From: Candidatus Pelagibacter communis
GTDB lineage: Bacteria; Pseudomonadota; Alphaproteobacteria; Pelagibacterales; Pelagibacteraceae
Reading direction: 5' to 3'
DNA length: 64,000 bases
NCBI RefSeq assembly: GCF_001179945.1
Contig: NZ_CVSG01000068.1
Span: 54,266 to 118,265, forward strand
Numbering within the stretch: the first letter of the stretch is position 1; each line of letters begins with the position of its first letter. Shown here piece after piece: positions 17,066-27,365 of the stretch. The position numbers were made by a program, and so were the translations under genes. Under the pieces are notes generated by a model. It did not search any database. It was not told the origin of the DNA and worked only from the letters and a program-made list of their open reading frames with translations.

Positions 17066-18248
17066 ATCTTTAATAATAACTTTAATTGCATCATCAATAT
17101 TTCTTACAATAATAATTTGTATATGGAAAATATTAGCAACTTTGCAAGGTTTAAGTTTTACAAATCTTAACTTTAATCTAAATCTATTATTATCACTCGG
17201 ACTAGTTATAACTTGTGTATTTATTGGAAAAAAGTTTAATCATAACTTAAAAATTTTTATATTATCCTTATTATTTACAATTTTATATACATTTTTAAAT
17301 GAAAACTCACCTATGTGGTTTTCAGTAGGCATTTTTTTACTAATTTTATTTTTTACAAATAAATTAAAAAAATATGATTTAAAATATTTAAATCAGGATT
17401 TTATATCTGAAAAAATTGTGTTTGAGTTTTTATCTTTATTTGCAATAGTATTTTTTGCATTAGTTATATTGTTTCCATTTTACATAATGTTTGTTACCAG
17501 CTTTAAAACGCAAACAGCTTTATTAATCAATCCGATTGATCTAAGTATTGATTTTTCAAAAAATATTTTTGAGATATTTAAGTCTTACTTTGTCATTTTC
17601 AAAACGTATGATTTTGGTAGATATATTCTTACAAGTTCATATGTATCAATTGGAACTGTTTTAATAACCTTATTATTTGCTATCCCCGCAGCGTATGCTG
17701 TAGCAAGATTAAATTTCTTCGGTAAGACCTTTCTTTCAACATCAATATTAATAATTTATATGTTTCCAGCAATAGTATTAGTAATTCCTCTATACACTGT
17801 TTTTAGTCAACTAGGTTTGAGGAATTCTGTGGAAGGTTTACTAATAGTTTATACAGCAACCACTTTACCTGTAGCCATCTATATGCTTCAGGGATACTTT
17901 AAAAGCATACCTAAAGAAATTGAAGAGGCGGGACTTATAGATGGACAAAATTGGTTTGGAATAATTATTAAAATAATAATTCCTCTTAGTTTACCTGCTA
18001 TCGCTTCAGTATCGTTATACGTATTTATGATAGCTTGGAATGAATTTTTATTTTCTCTCATGTTTTTAGATAATCCAAAAACATTCACATTATCTAGAGC
18101 AATAAATCATTTAACTGGTGATGCCGAAACACCGCGGCAATATCTAATGGCTGGATCTGTGGTAGTTACTTTGCCAATACTTTTAATTTTTATATATTTC
18201 GAAAAATATTTAGTAAGTGGTTTAACAGCTGGAAGTGTCAAAGGATAA
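17055..18248 (+). CDS. Carbohydrate ABC transporter permease 2 (MalG-type)
   Basis: The C-terminal 270 residues are a standard MalG/UgpE permease (FPFYIMFVTSFKT, AAYAVARLNFFGK, EAA loop EEAGLIDGQNWFGIIIKIII, ending in a GLTAGSVKG tail). Ahead of this lie about 110 extra residues with roughly four hydrophobic segments, making it far longer than the usual 280. Start ATG 17055 overlaps the end of permease 1 by 11 bases and is preceded by AAAAAAGG; a TTG at 17040 is a less likely start. It should pair with permease 1 and the divergent ATPase. Confidence 0.88.
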   Translation: MKFKSLIITLIASSIFLTIIICIWKILATLQGLSFTNLNFNLNLLLSLGLVITCVFIGKKFNHNLKIFILSLLFTILYTFLNENSPMWFSVGIFLLILFFTNKLKKYDLKYLNQDFISEKIVFEFLSLFAIVFFALVILFPFYIMFVTSFKTQTALLINPIDLSIDFSKNIFEIFKSYFVIFKTYDFGRYILTSSYVSIGTVLITLLFAIPAAYAVARLNFFGKTFLSTSILIIYMFPAIVLVIPLYTVFSQLGLRNSVEGLLIVYTATTLPVAIYMLQGYFKSIPKEIEEAGLIDGQNWFGIIIKIIIPLSLPAIASVSLYVFMIAWNEFLFSLMFLDNPKTFTLSRAINHLTGDAETPRQYLMAGSVVVTLPILLIFIYFEKYLVSGLTAGSVKG

Positions 18249-19510
18249 TGAATAACTCAATTAAAGAAGCAAAGAGAACCTTAATAAATAATAGAAGATT
18301 AAATTACACTTTACCAACTAATACTAAACTTTATCCAGCCCAATGGAATTGGGACTCAGCTTTTATTGCATTAGGATATTCTAATTTCAATTTGGACTAT
18401 TCATTTCAAGAACTTGAAACTCTGATTTCAGGTCAATGGGATGACGGAATGATACCACACATTCTTTTCCATATTAAAGATTTAAATTATACTCCTAACT
18501 ATAAAGCATGGAATTGTGGTAAAAAAGTTTCCTCATCTGGAATAACTCAACCACCGATCTTGGCAAGTATTTTAAGGATAATTATTGAGAGACAAAATTT
18601 TTCAAATAAAGAAATAAAAAAATATCAATCTTTAATTTTAAAAATTAAAAAATGTTTAGAATGGTTTATTAGATACAGGGATCCTAAACGTACTGGTTTA
18701 ATTTCTATACTACACCCATGGGAAAGTGGTTATGATAATTCTCCTTTATGGGACAAACCGATGAGCAAGATCAAAACAGAATTAAACCTTAATTATAAGA
18801 GAAAGGATAATATAATTGTCAACCAAAGCCAAAGACCTTTGAAAATTGATTATGATAGATATGTAACTATTAAAAATCATTTAAAGGAAATGAATTATGA
18901 TCCAAAAAAACTTTACTTCAAATCAAAATTTAATGTTGTAGATGTTGGATTTAATTCGCTTTTTCTAAAAGCTTTAAAAGATATAGATTTTTTACTTAGA
19001 TGTATAGGTAAAAGAAATTCTTCCATAAAAAAATATATTCTTTTAAATGAGAGCAAACTTATAAAATTATTTAATTCAAAAAAAATGACATTCAAGAATA
19101 AAGATATAAGAAACAATAGTTTAGTAGCTATACCTTCAATAACTAATTTTTTTATGCTATTTGCTGATTTAAATAATAATTCAATAAACAGATCATTAAT
19201 AAAAAGTTTAAAAAAATATAATAAAAATAACAAATATCTTTTTCCTTCAATAAATTCTAAACATAAATCATTCGAAGAAAAACGTTACTGGAGAGGGCCG
19301 GTATGGGTTAATTGTAATTGGATTTTATACCAAGGTTTAAAAAATAAAGACAAGAAGTTCGCAGAAACAATAAAGAAAAAGACCTTGAATTTAGTCGAAA
19401 AAAAAAAATTTCGAGAATATTACAGTTGTAAGTCAGGTTTAGGAATGGGTGCTAAAAATTTTTCTTGGACTGCTGCCTTATACCTAGATTTTAAACTTAA
19501 TAGTTATTAA
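18248..19510 (+). CDS. GH63-type glycoside hydrolase, glucosylglycerate/mannosylglycerate hydrolase-like
   Basis: A 420-residue (alpha/alpha)6-barrel hydrolase without a signal peptide, thus cytoplasmic. The blocks YPAQWNWDSAFIALG, WDDGMIPHILFH, SSGITQPPILAS, HPWESGYDNSPLWD (candidate acid Asp near 162), YWRGPVWVNCNW and REYYSCKSG with FSWTAAL (candidate base Glu near 390) follow the order seen in GH63 glucosylglycerate and mannosylglycerate hydrolases. Its start overlaps the permease stop (TAATG), so it probably cleaves the imported solute. Substrate is inferred; other alpha-glucosides or a trehalase-like role remain possible. Confidence 0.82.
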   Translation: MNNSIKEAKRTLINNRRLNYTLPTNTKLYPAQWNWDSAFIALGYSNFNLDYSFQELETLISGQWDDGMIPHILFHIKDLNYTPNYKAWNCGKKVSSSGITQPPILASILRIIIERQNFSNKEIKKYQSLILKIKKCLEWFIRYRDPKRTGLISILHPWESGYDNSPLWDKPMSKIKTELNLNYKRKDNIIVNQSQRPLKIDYDRYVTIKNHLKEMNYDPKKLYFKSKFNVVDVGFNSLFLKALKDIDFLLRCIGKRNSSIKKYILLNESKLIKLFNSKKMTFKNKDIRNNSLVAIPSITNFFMLFADLNNNSINRSLIKSLKKYNKNNKYLFPSINSKHKSFEEKRYWRGPVWVNCNWILYQGLKNKDKKFAETIKKKTLNLVEKKKFREYYSCKSGLGMGAKNFSWTAALYLDFKLNSY

Positions 19511-19541
19511 AATCTGATATATATCTCTAGATATCAAAAAA

Positions 19542-22190
19542 ATGGAATTTAAAAAATATAACCATAGTAAAGAAGAAAAAAAAATCTCAGATTTTTGGAT
19601 TAAAAAAGGATTATTCAAACCAAAAAAGAACAAATCAAATAAAAAATTCTCTATAGTAATTCCTCCACCTAATGTAACTGGCAGATTACATATGGGACAC
19701 GCTCTAAACAATAGTCTCCAAGATGTCTTAGTTAGATTTAATAGAATGAAAGGCCTCGAAACTCTGTGGCAGCCAGGAACAGACCATGCTGGAATTGCAA
19801 CACAAGCGGTTGTTGAAAACAACCTTTTAAAAGAAGGAATTAAAAAAAATGATTTAGGAAGAGAAAAATTTATTAAAAGAATATGGGATTGGAAAGAGGA
19901 GTCTGGTGGAATAATTTTAGATCAACTTAAGAAATTAGGTTGTTCGTGTGATTGGTCAAGAACCAGGTTCACCATGGACAAAGACCTTTCAAAAGCTGTA
20001 ATTAAAGTTTTTGTTGATCTTTACAAAAATAAGCTTATTTACAAGGACAAAAAATTAGTCAACTGGGATACTAAACTTCAAACTGCTATTTCCGATTTGG
20101 AAGTAAACCAAAAAGATGTTCAATCTCAATTATATTATATTGATTATACGATAGAGAACTCAGATCAAAAAATCACTATCGCCACTACCAGACCAGAAAC
20201 AATGATGGGAGATACCGCGGTTGCTGTAAATCCAAAAGATAAAAGATATTTAAATTTAGTTGGAAAAAATGTTCTTATTCCAATTGTTAATAGGACTGTC
20301 AAAATAATCTCTGATAATTACGCTGATCCAGAACAAGGTTCAGGAGCCGTAAAAATTACACCAGCACATGATTTCAATGACTATGAAGTAGGCAAGAGAA
20401 ATAAATTAGAAATAATAAACATTTTTGAGGAGAATGGGACAATAAACAAAAATGGAATTAAAGAGTTTCATGGTTTAGACAGATTTGAAGCAAGAAAGCT
20501 TATAATTAAAAAATTAAAGGACACAGGTTCTCTTGTTAAAATTGAAAATATTAAAAATAAAGTTCCATATGGAGATAGATCAAACACTATAATTGAACCC
20601 CTATTAACAGAGCAATGGTTTGTCGATGCGAAAAAATTATCTAAAAAACCAATTAAGATAGTAAAAGAGGGCAAAACTACTTTTTTTCCAAGCAATTGGT
20701 CAAAAACATTTTTTCAATGGATGAATAATATTGAGCCTTGGTGTATATCTCGACAGATTTGGTGGGGTCATAGAATACCTGCTTGGTATGATGAAAAAGG
20801 AAATATTTTCGTTGCTGAAAATGAAAAAGATGCAACAAAGCTAGCAAAGAAAAAAAACGGAAATAAACAATTTAAGTTAAGACAGGAAACAGATGTTTTA
20901 GATACCTGGTTTTCATCAGCTCTTTGGCCTTTTGCAACTCTTGGATGGCCAAACAAAACAAAGGAACTTAATAAATTTTATCCAACTTCAGTTCTTGTTA
21001 CTGGTTTTGATATAATTTTCTTTTGGGTAGCAAGGATGTTGATGATGGGAAATTATTTTAGAAAAAATACACCTTTTAATAAAGTATATGTTCATGCCTT
21101 AGTAAGGGATGAAAAGGGGCAGAAAATGTCAAAGTCAAAAGGTAACGTGATTGATCCATTAGATTTAATAAATGAATATGGAGCAGATAGTTTGAGGTTT
21201 ACTTTAATTTCGATGGCCTCTCCAGGACGAGATGTAAAATTATCAAAAGATAGAGTTACTGGAAATAGAAACTTTATTACAAAAATTTGGAGTGCAAATA
21301 ATTTTTTAAAACTTAATAATTGTAAATTAGATAAAAAGATTAATTTGACCTCAATCAAACTTCCAATAAACCATTGGATTTATAATGAATTTATTAAAAC
21401 ACAAAATTTAATAACAAAAAATATTGAAATATTTAGGTTTGATGAGGCTGCAAGGTATGCATATCAATTTGTTTGGCATTCTTATTGCGATTGGTATTTA
21501 GAGTTTTTAAAACCCATCTTAAATTCAAAAAATAAAATTGAAATTAAAGAGGCAAAGGCCTTCTCATCTTTTATGATGGCAAATATTCTTAGAATTCTTC
21601 ATCCGTTTATCCCTTTTTTCACTGAGAATTTGTGGTCTTTAAATGCTTATAAAAAGATTTTCAATAATTTTTTAATTTGTTCCAGTTGGCCAGATTTTAA
21701 AGTAATAAATAAATTTAGCAAAAATCAAAATAATATAAATGATTTAATTGAAATAATTTCTAACATTAGATCTACTAAAGCAGAGTTAAAAATTACGCCA
21801 AAATTATATTGTGATATATTTTTTGATGAAAAATCAGTGAAATTAAAGAAATTGATAAATAAAAATATAATATTGATTAAACAGGTTGGTAGAGTAAATA
21901 ATGTCCTTACAACAAAGGTAAGAGATAAAAATTCAATAGATATCTTGGTCCTTAAGGAAAAACTTTCATTAAATTTTAATGAGGATGTAAATTTAGGATC
22001 TCAAAAAGAGAGAATTTTACAAAAAATTGAGACAATTAATAAACAAATAATTAATTTAAATAATAAGCTTAAAAATAAGGCTTATGTGACAAATGCGCCT
22101 AAAGAAATAGTACAAAATGACAAAAATTTAGTTAAAGAATTAACTATTGAAGATGGAAAATTAAGAAGTATTGTGTCTAGTATTAATTAA
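19542..22190 (+). CDS. valS: Valyl-tRNA synthetase
   Basis: An 882-residue class I synthetase charging tRNA-Val. The HIGH-type motif is in PPPNVTGRLHMGHAL near residue 50, the editing (CP1) domain includes TTRPETMMGDTAVAV, and KMSKS is in GQKMSKSKGNVIDP near residue 527. An anticodon-binding domain and a C-terminal coiled coil (KERILQKIETINKQIINLNN) follow. The length matches bacterial ValS. It starts 31 bases after the hydrolase and abuts ilvD directly. Confidence 0.97.
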   Translation: MEFKKYNHSKEEKKISDFWIKKGLFKPKKNKSNKKFSIVIPPPNVTGRLHMGHALNNSLQDVLVRFNRMKGLETLWQPGTDHAGIATQAVVENNLLKEGIKKNDLGREKFIKRIWDWKEESGGIILDQLKKLGCSCDWSRTRFTMDKDLSKAVIKVFVDLYKNKLIYKDKKLVNWDTKLQTAISDLEVNQKDVQSQLYYIDYTIENSDQKITIATTRPETMMGDTAVAVNPKDKRYLNLVGKNVLIPIVNRTVKIISDNYADPEQGSGAVKITPAHDFNDYEVGKRNKLEIINIFEENGTINKNGIKEFHGLDRFEARKLIIKKLKDTGSLVKIENIKNKVPYGDRSNTIIEPLLTEQWFVDAKKLSKKPIKIVKEGKTTFFPSNWSKTFFQWMNNIEPWCISRQIWWGHRIPAWYDEKGNIFVAENEKDATKLAKKKNGNKQFKLRQETDVLDTWFSSALWPFATLGWPNKTKELNKFYPTSVLVTGFDIIFFWVARMLMMGNYFRKNTPFNKVYVHALVRDEKGQKMSKSKGNVIDPLDLINEYGADSLRFTLISMASPGRDVKLSKDRVTGNRNFITKIWSANNFLKLNNCKLDKKINLTSIKLPINHWIYNEFIKTQNLITKNIEIFRFDEAARYAYQFVWHSYCDWYLEFLKPILNSKNKIEIKEAKAFSSFMMANILRILHPFIPFFTENLWSLNAYKKIFNNFLICSSWPDFKVINKFSKNQNNINDLIEIISNIRSTKAELKITPKLYCDIFFDEKSVKLKKLINKNIILIKQVGRVNNVLTTKVRDKNSIDILVLKEKLSLNFNEDVNLGSQKERILQKIETINKQIINLNNKLKNKAYVTNAPKEIVQNDKNLVKELTIEDGKLRSIVSSIN

Positions 22191-23909
22191 ATGTCTAAAA
22201 TTGATAAAAAAAAACTACCCAGTCGTCATACTTCTTTAGGCCCAGATAGAGCTCCACATAGATCTTTTTACTATGCAATGGGAGAAACCGAGCAGGATGT
22301 GGCGAAACCGTTTGTAGGCGTAGTATCCACTTGGAATGAAGCTGCACCTTGCAATACAGCTTTAATGCGACAGGCACAGTCAGTTAAAAAAGGAGTAAAA
22401 CAATCTGGTGGAACGCCAAGAGAATTTTGTACTATAACTGTAACAGATGGTATTGCCATGGGTCATGAAGGAATGAAATCATCATTAATTTCTAGAGAAG
22501 TAATAGCTGACTCAGCAGAACTGACAGTGAGAGGACATTGTTATGATGCGCTTGTTGGTATAGCCGGATGTGATAAATCTCTTCCAGGCTTAATGATGTC
22601 TATGTTGAGATTGAATGTACCTAGTGTGTTCATTTATGGTGGATCAATTTTGCCAGGAAAATTTAAAGGAAAAGATGTTACCGTCGTAGATGTTTTTGAA
22701 GCAGTAGGTAAACATTCCTCAGGCAAAATGTCTTCTGAAGAATTAAGAGAATTGGAATTAGTAGCTTGTCCAAGTGCTGGGGCTTGTGGAGGTCAATTTA
22801 CAGCTAATACAATGGCGTGTGTATCGGAGGCGATAGGGTTGGCTTTACCTTATTCAGCTGGGACGCCAGCCCCTTATGAGGAAAGAGATAAATACGCTTA
22901 TGAAAGTGGTCAAGCGGTTATGAATTTATTAGAAAAAAAAATTAAACCAAGAGAAATAGTAACAAAAAAATCTTTAGAGAATGCAGCAACAATTGTGGCT
23001 GCTACTGGAGGCTCCACTAACGCAGCCCTTCATTTACCTGCACTAGCTAATGAGATAGGAGTAAAATTTGATTTAATGGACGTTGCAAAAATATTTAAAA
23101 AAACTCCTTATCTTGCTGATTTAAAACCTGGAGGAAAATATGTTGCAAAAGACATGTGGGAAGCCGGTGGTGTTCCTATGTTATTAAAAACTTTATTTGA
23201 CGGAGGTTATATTCATGGCGAGTGCATGACAGTTACAGGCAAAACTATGAGAGAAAATTTAGCTAATATTAAGTTTAATACTAATCAAAAAGTTTTAAGA
23301 GAATATAACAATCCACTTTCTCCAGATGGTGGAGTTGTCGGATTAAAAGGTAATTTAGCTCCAGACGGAGCAATCGTAAAAATTGCAGGATTAAAAAAAT
23401 TACAATTTACAGGTAAAGCTAGATGTTTTGATAATGAGGAAGACGCGATGAAAGCAGTACAGACAAAAAAATATAATGATGGTGATGTAATAATAATTAG
23501 ATACGAAGGTCCAAAAGGTGGACCGGGAATGAGGGAAATGCTCTCAACAACTGGAGCTATTTATGGGCAAGGCAAAGGTGAAAAAGTTGCACTTATAACT
23601 GATGGAAGATTTTCAGGAGCTACTAGAGGTTTCTGTGTTGGTCACGTTGGCCCAGAAGCTGCAATGGGCGGCCCAATTGCGCTTCTTAAAAATGGGGATG
23701 TAATAGATATAGACGCAAAAAAAGGATCAATTAATGTAAGGCTTACTAGCGCTCAATTAAGAGCTAGACGAAAAAAATGGAAAGAAAAAAAATCAAGTTT
23801 TGGATCGGGAACGATTTGGAAATATGCTCAAACAGTAGGACCTGCTTATCTTGGTGCTCCAACACATCCAGGTAAGAAAAAAGAAGTTAAAGAATATTCG
23901 AAAATTTAA
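22191..23909 (+). CDS. ilvD: Dihydroxy-acid dehydratase
   Basis: A 572-residue IlvD converting 2,3-dihydroxy-isovalerate/methylvalerate to the keto acids in valine and isoleucine synthesis. The Fe-S cysteines are visible in [18 protein letters not shown] and [16 protein letters not shown]. Further family blocks are [27 protein letters not shown] and [16 protein letters not shown]. It begins on the base after the valS stop and overlaps the next start by one base, so it is presumably in one transcript with valS. Confidence 0.96.
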   Translation: MSKIDKKKLPSRHTSLGPDRAPHRSFYYAMGETEQDVAKPFVGVVSTWNEAAPCNTALMRQAQSVKKGVKQSGGTPREFCTITVTDGIAMGHEGMKSSLISREVIADSAELTVRGHCYDALVGIAGCDKSLPGLMMSMLRLNVPSVFIYGGSILPGKFKGKDVTVVDVFEAVGKHSSGKMSSEELRELELVACPSAGACGGQFTANTMACVSEAIGLALPYSAGTPAPYEERDKYAYESGQAVMNLLEKKIKPREIVTKKSLENAATIVAATGGSTNAALHLPALANEIGVKFDLMDVAKIFKKTPYLADLKPGGKYVAKDMWEAGGVPMLLKTLFDGGYIHGECMTVTGKTMRENLANIKFNTNQKVLREYNNPLSPDGGVVGLKGNLAPDGAIVKIAGLKKLQFTGKARCFDNEEDAMKAVQTKKYNDGDVIIIRYEGPKGGPGMREMLSTTGAIYGQGKGEKVALITDGRFSGATRGFCVGHVGPEAAMGGPIALLKNGDVIDIDAKKGSINVRLTSAQLRARRKKWKEKKSSFGSGTIWKYAQTVGPAYLGAPTHPGKKKEVKEYSKI

Positions 23910-25111
23910 TGAAAATACGTCCAGTAATTTTATGTGGCGGTTCAGGCACAAGACTTTGGTCAGACAAAAAACATCATCAACCAAAGCAGTTTATTGATTT
24001 TGGAAATTGGACGTTATTCGGAAAAACTCTAGAGAGGATAAAAAATTCTATTTTTGATTATCCAATAATTAGCACTAATAAAAAATATTTAAGAGAAATT
24101 AAAAAACATTTAAGATTAAAAGGCTTTAAAAAATATAAAATTATTCTTGAACCAGCGAAAAGAAATACTGCCCCTGCTATACTCAGTTCAGCACTAATAA
24201 AAGAAATACCTGAGAGTCAACCCTTAATTTTTCTAACATCAGATCATTTAATTGAGAAAACAAACCTGTTTAATAAATCTATTAAAAAACACCAAAAATA
24301 CCTTACAGATAAAAATATCTTTATATTTGGAATTAAACCTTTCAGCCCTTCAACTGAGTTTGGTTATTTTTTATCAAAAAGAGTTAGTAATAAATATAAG
24401 GTTTCAAAATTTATTGAAAAACCAAACTTAGAAAAAGCAAAAAAAATTATTAAAAAAAATGCTTATTGGAATTCAGGAATGTTTTTTTTAACAAAAAAAT
24501 CAATAATTAATAACTTCAAAAAGTATCAAAACAGAAACTTTAATTGTTGTTTAAACTCTGTAAATAAATCAAAATTAAAAAATAATGTTTATTATCTGAA
24601 TAAAAATGACTTTTTAAAATGCAAGACAATTTCTTTCGATTACGCAATATTGGAAAAATCAAAAGATATTAATGCTATAAATCTAAATATACCTTGGTCT
24701 GATCTGGGTAGCTGGAAAGAAATTTGCAAAATCTATGATAAACTAAAGTCTAGATATCAAAAAAAGAAAAATATTTTTTACAGACCTTGGGGTAGGTATA
24801 CAAATTTGTATAATGGTAAAAATTTTTTAATTAAAGAACTTTATGTAAAACCTAAAGGAGTTTTAAGTCTTCAAAAGCACTTTTATCGTTCTGAACATTG
24901 GGTTGTAACTCAAGGAACTCCAAAAATAACTCTTAACAAAAAAAAATTTTTTTTGAAAACTAATGAAACTATTTTTATACCAGTTAAATCTATTCACAGA
25001 ATAGAAAACCCGTTTAAGAAACCGGTAAAAATAATTGAAGCTCAATTAGGATCAATTTTAAAAGAAACTGATATAGTTAGATATCAAGATATATACGGTA
25101 GAGTTAAATAA
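23909..25111 (+). CDS. manC: Mannose-1-phosphate guanylyltransferase (ManC/AlgA type)
   Basis: A 400-residue nucleotidyltransferase plus C-terminal cupin. The GTP-binding motif ILCGGSGTRLW is at residues 7-17, followed by PKQF, the SDHLI stretch and KFIEKP near residue 171. The cupin part has RPWGRYTNLY and HFYRSEHWVVTQG near residues 325-333, as in the bifunctional GMP/mannose-6-phosphate isomerase enzymes. It is shorter than the usual 460-480. It would make GDP-mannose for surface polysaccharides. Its 3' end overlaps the convergent xthA by eight bases. Confidence 0.88.
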   Translation: MKIRPVILCGGSGTRLWSDKKHHQPKQFIDFGNWTLFGKTLERIKNSIFDYPIISTNKKYLREIKKHLRLKGFKKYKIILEPAKRNTAPAILSSALIKEIPESQPLIFLTSDHLIEKTNLFNKSIKKHQKYLTDKNIFIFGIKPFSPSTEFGYFLSKRVSNKYKVSKFIEKPNLEKAKKIIKKNAYWNSGMFFLTKKSIINNFKKYQNRNFNCCLNSVNKSKLKNNVYYLNKNDFLKCKTISFDYAILEKSKDINAINLNIPWSDLGSWKEICKIYDKLKSRYQKKKNIFYRPWGRYTNLYNGKNFLIKELYVKPKGVLSLQKHFYRSEHWVVTQGTPKITLNKKKFFLKTNETIFIPVKSIHRIENPFKKPVKIIEAQLGSILKETDIVRYQDIYGRVK

Positions 25112-25880
25112 TTTCAAGTTCGATAGGTGTGTGATCAGATGGTTTTTCTTTAGATCTCGGTTTTTTATTTATATGAATTGATTTGATATTTTCAGTTAAA
25201 CTATTTGAAAGCAAGAAATGATCTATTCTCATACCATAATTTTTTTGCCAAGAACCTGCAAAGTAGTCCCAAAAGGTATACTCTTGTTTTGTTTTATTTT
25301 TAAATCTATATACATCTTTAAAACCTAAATTTATTAATTCTCTATATTTTTTTCTTATTTCTAATCTACCTAAAGCATCATTTTCATATCTTTTAAAATC
25401 ATGAACATCTATTTCTTCAGGAATAATATTAAAATCTCCAGCGATTAAAATATTCGAGTTTTTTTGAATTTTCTTTTTAATATTTGAAATAAATTTTTTT
25501 AACCACTCTTTTTTATATTCATATTTTTCTGTATCTACAGGATTTCCATTTGGAACGTAAATATTAATAAGTTCTATCTTTTTTTTTTTTAATTTTAACT
25601 CAGCAGTAATTACTCTAGATTGTTTCAAATCGTCTTTAATAAAGCTATTATTTATTTTATCTAATTCTTGTTTAGATACAATAGCAACACCATTGTAACT
25701 TTTTTGACCAAAAACATAAGAATTGTACCCAATATTTTTAAAATCTTCATAAGGAAAACTAATATCTTGAGTTTTAATTTCTTGGAGTAATAAAATATCA
25801 GGATTCGATTCTTTGATATAATCAATAATATTGATAATTCTTGCTCTGACTGAATTCACGTTCCATGAAATTATTTTCAT
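25104..25880 (-). CDS. xthA: Exodeoxyribonuclease III
   Basis: A 258-residue AP endonuclease/3'-5' exonuclease of base excision repair. Active-site blocks are SWNVNSVRARI at the N-terminus, LLLQEIKTQ (metal-binding Glu), GDFNIIPEE and the terminal SDHTPIELEI. The start is ATG at 25880, which shares one base with the erpA stop and gives the canonical MKIISWNVNS. A longer reading from 25910 would add residues inside erpA. Confidence 0.93.
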   Translation of the reverse strand: MKIISWNVNSVRARIINIIDYIKESNPDILLLQEIKTQDISFPYEDFKNIGYNSYVFGQKSYNGVAIVSKQELDKINNSFIKDDLKQSRVITAELKLKKKKIELINIYVPNGNPVDTEKYEYKKEWLKKFISNIKKKIQKNSNILIAGDFNIIPEEIDVHDFKRYENDALGRLEIRKKYRELINLGFKDVYRFKNKTKQEYTFWDYFAGSWQKNYGMRIDHFLLSNSLTENIKSIHINKKPRSKEKPSDHTPIELEII

Positions 25881-26194
25881 CAAACTGAAAAAGAAAGACC
25901 ACATCCACATGAAGCCGAAGCTTTAGGATTATTTATAGAGAAAGACTCACCAATCATTTCTTTTTTAAAATCAACAGTTGAGCCAGCTATAATATCAAGT
26001 GACTGCTTATCTATCACAGTTTTATTAAATAAAATATCGTCTTTCTCAATTTTATTATCAAAGCTAAAATTATATTTAAATCCAGAACACCCGCCCCCTT
26101 GAACTGAAATTCTAAAATATTTTTTTTCTTCGCTTTTAGTGATTTTTTCTATTTGGTTTTTTGCACTATTGGTAAATTCTAATTTTTTTTCCAT
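25880..26194 (-). CDS. erpA: Iron-sulfur cluster insertion protein (ErpA/IscA family)
   Basis: A 104-residue A-type carrier delivering Fe-S clusters to apoproteins. The three conserved cysteines are present: C36 in GGGCSGFKY and C96/C98 in SCGCGLSF near the C-terminus. Length and spacing match ErpA/IscA, and the two are hard to separate by sequence. It is translationally coupled to xthA and divergent from dgt, with 31 bases between the starts. Confidence 0.92.
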   Translation of the reverse strand: MEKKLEFTNSAKNQIEKITKSEEKKYFRISVQGGGCSGFKYNFSFDNKIEKDDILFNKTVIDKQSLDIIAGSTVDFKKEMIGESFSINNPKASASCGCGLSFSV

Positions 26195-26225
26195 AATTAT
26201 TTAGTATATAATCTATATAGTAAGC

Positions 26226-27365
26226 ATGCAAAAAAATTCAATCCAAACTTTATCTAAATTAGCTGTACCATTAAAGTCAAAGGGTAGGTTTTTTAAAGAA
26301 ACAAAAACTCCATTAAGATCAGATTTTCAAAGGGATAGAGATAGAATAATACATTCTACTGCTTTCAGAAGACTTAAACATAAAACACAAGTTTTTGTTA
26401 ATACCTCGGGAGATCATTTTAGAACAAGAATCACTCACTCTTTAGAAGTAGCTCAAATAGCTAGAACTTTGTCTAAATTTTTTAATTTAAATGAAGATTT
26501 ATGTGAAACACTCAGTTTAGCTCATGATTTAGGACACACTCCATTTGGGCATGCAGGTGAGGATGCACTTAATCATTGTATGAGGAAATTTGGAGGGTTT
26601 GATCATAACATTCAAACTTTAAGAATAATCCTATTTTTAGAAAATAGGTATTATCAATTTAAAGGTTTAAATTTAACTTTGGAGACATTAGACGGACTAA
26701 TTAAACATAATGGACCAATTAAAAATTTAAGTAAATTAAAAAAAATTTTAGGACTTTCATATTTCAAAAATAAAATTAAATTTTCTTTAAGTCCATCACT
26801 TGAAGCACAGATCGCTTCAATATCAGATGATGTAGCATATAATAGTCATGATATAGAGGATGGATTAAAAGCTAATCTATTTAATCTTAGAGATCTAGAA
26901 AAAATTCCAGTTTTAAATAAAATTGTTTTAAAACATAAGAAAAAATTAAAAAAAAATTCAATGGATTTAGTTATTAGGCAAATAGTAAGAGAAATAATCA
27001 ATGAAATGGTTAAAGATTTAATACAAACTACTCAAACAAATATTAAAAAAAATAAGATTAATAATATAAGCGATGTTTTAAAATCTAAATATCCACTTGT
27101 GACCTTTTCAAAAAGAATGAGCAAATTTGATAAAAAAATTAAAATTTTTTTAAGAAGAAAAATGTATTACCATAAGAAAGTGCGATTCAATACAGATACA
27201 GGAAAAAAAATTGTTAAGAAATTATTCTTATCAATAAAAAGAAATCCTAAAAGTTATATAAATGTTAGTAAGTATGATAAATCGAATATCGCAAGATCAA
27301 TTTGTGATTTTATTGCTGGTATGACTGATAGATATGCAATAAATCTTTACAATAAAATTAAATGA
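26226..27365 (+). CDS. dgt: Deoxyguanosinetriphosphate triphosphohydrolase-like protein
   Basis: A 379-residue HD-domain dNTPase. The N-terminal RDRDRIIHSTAFRRLKHKTQVF is the family hallmark, the metal site is formed by THSLEVAQIAR and HDLGHTPFGHAGE, and a further metal residue lies in SISDDVAYNSHD. It belongs to the shorter Dgt-like subfamily common in alphaproteobacteria, typically just upstream of argS as here. It removes triphosphate from dNTPs and so trims the nucleotide pool. It overlaps argS by four bases. Confidence 0.93.
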   Translation: MQKNSIQTLSKLAVPLKSKGRFFKETKTPLRSDFQRDRDRIIHSTAFRRLKHKTQVFVNTSGDHFRTRITHSLEVAQIARTLSKFFNLNEDLCETLSLAHDLGHTPFGHAGEDALNHCMRKFGGFDHNIQTLRIILFLENRYYQFKGLNLTLETLDGLIKHNGPIKNLSKLKKILGLSYFKNKIKFSLSPSLEAQIASISDDVAYNSHDIEDGLKANLFNLRDLEKIPVLNKIVLKHKKKLKKNSMDLVIRQIVREIINEMVKDLIQTTQTNIKKNKINNISDVLKSKYPLVTFSKRMSKFDKKIKIFLRRKMYYHKKVRFNTDTGKKIVKKLFLSIKRNPKSYINVSKYDKSNIARSICDFIAGMTDRYAINLYNKIK

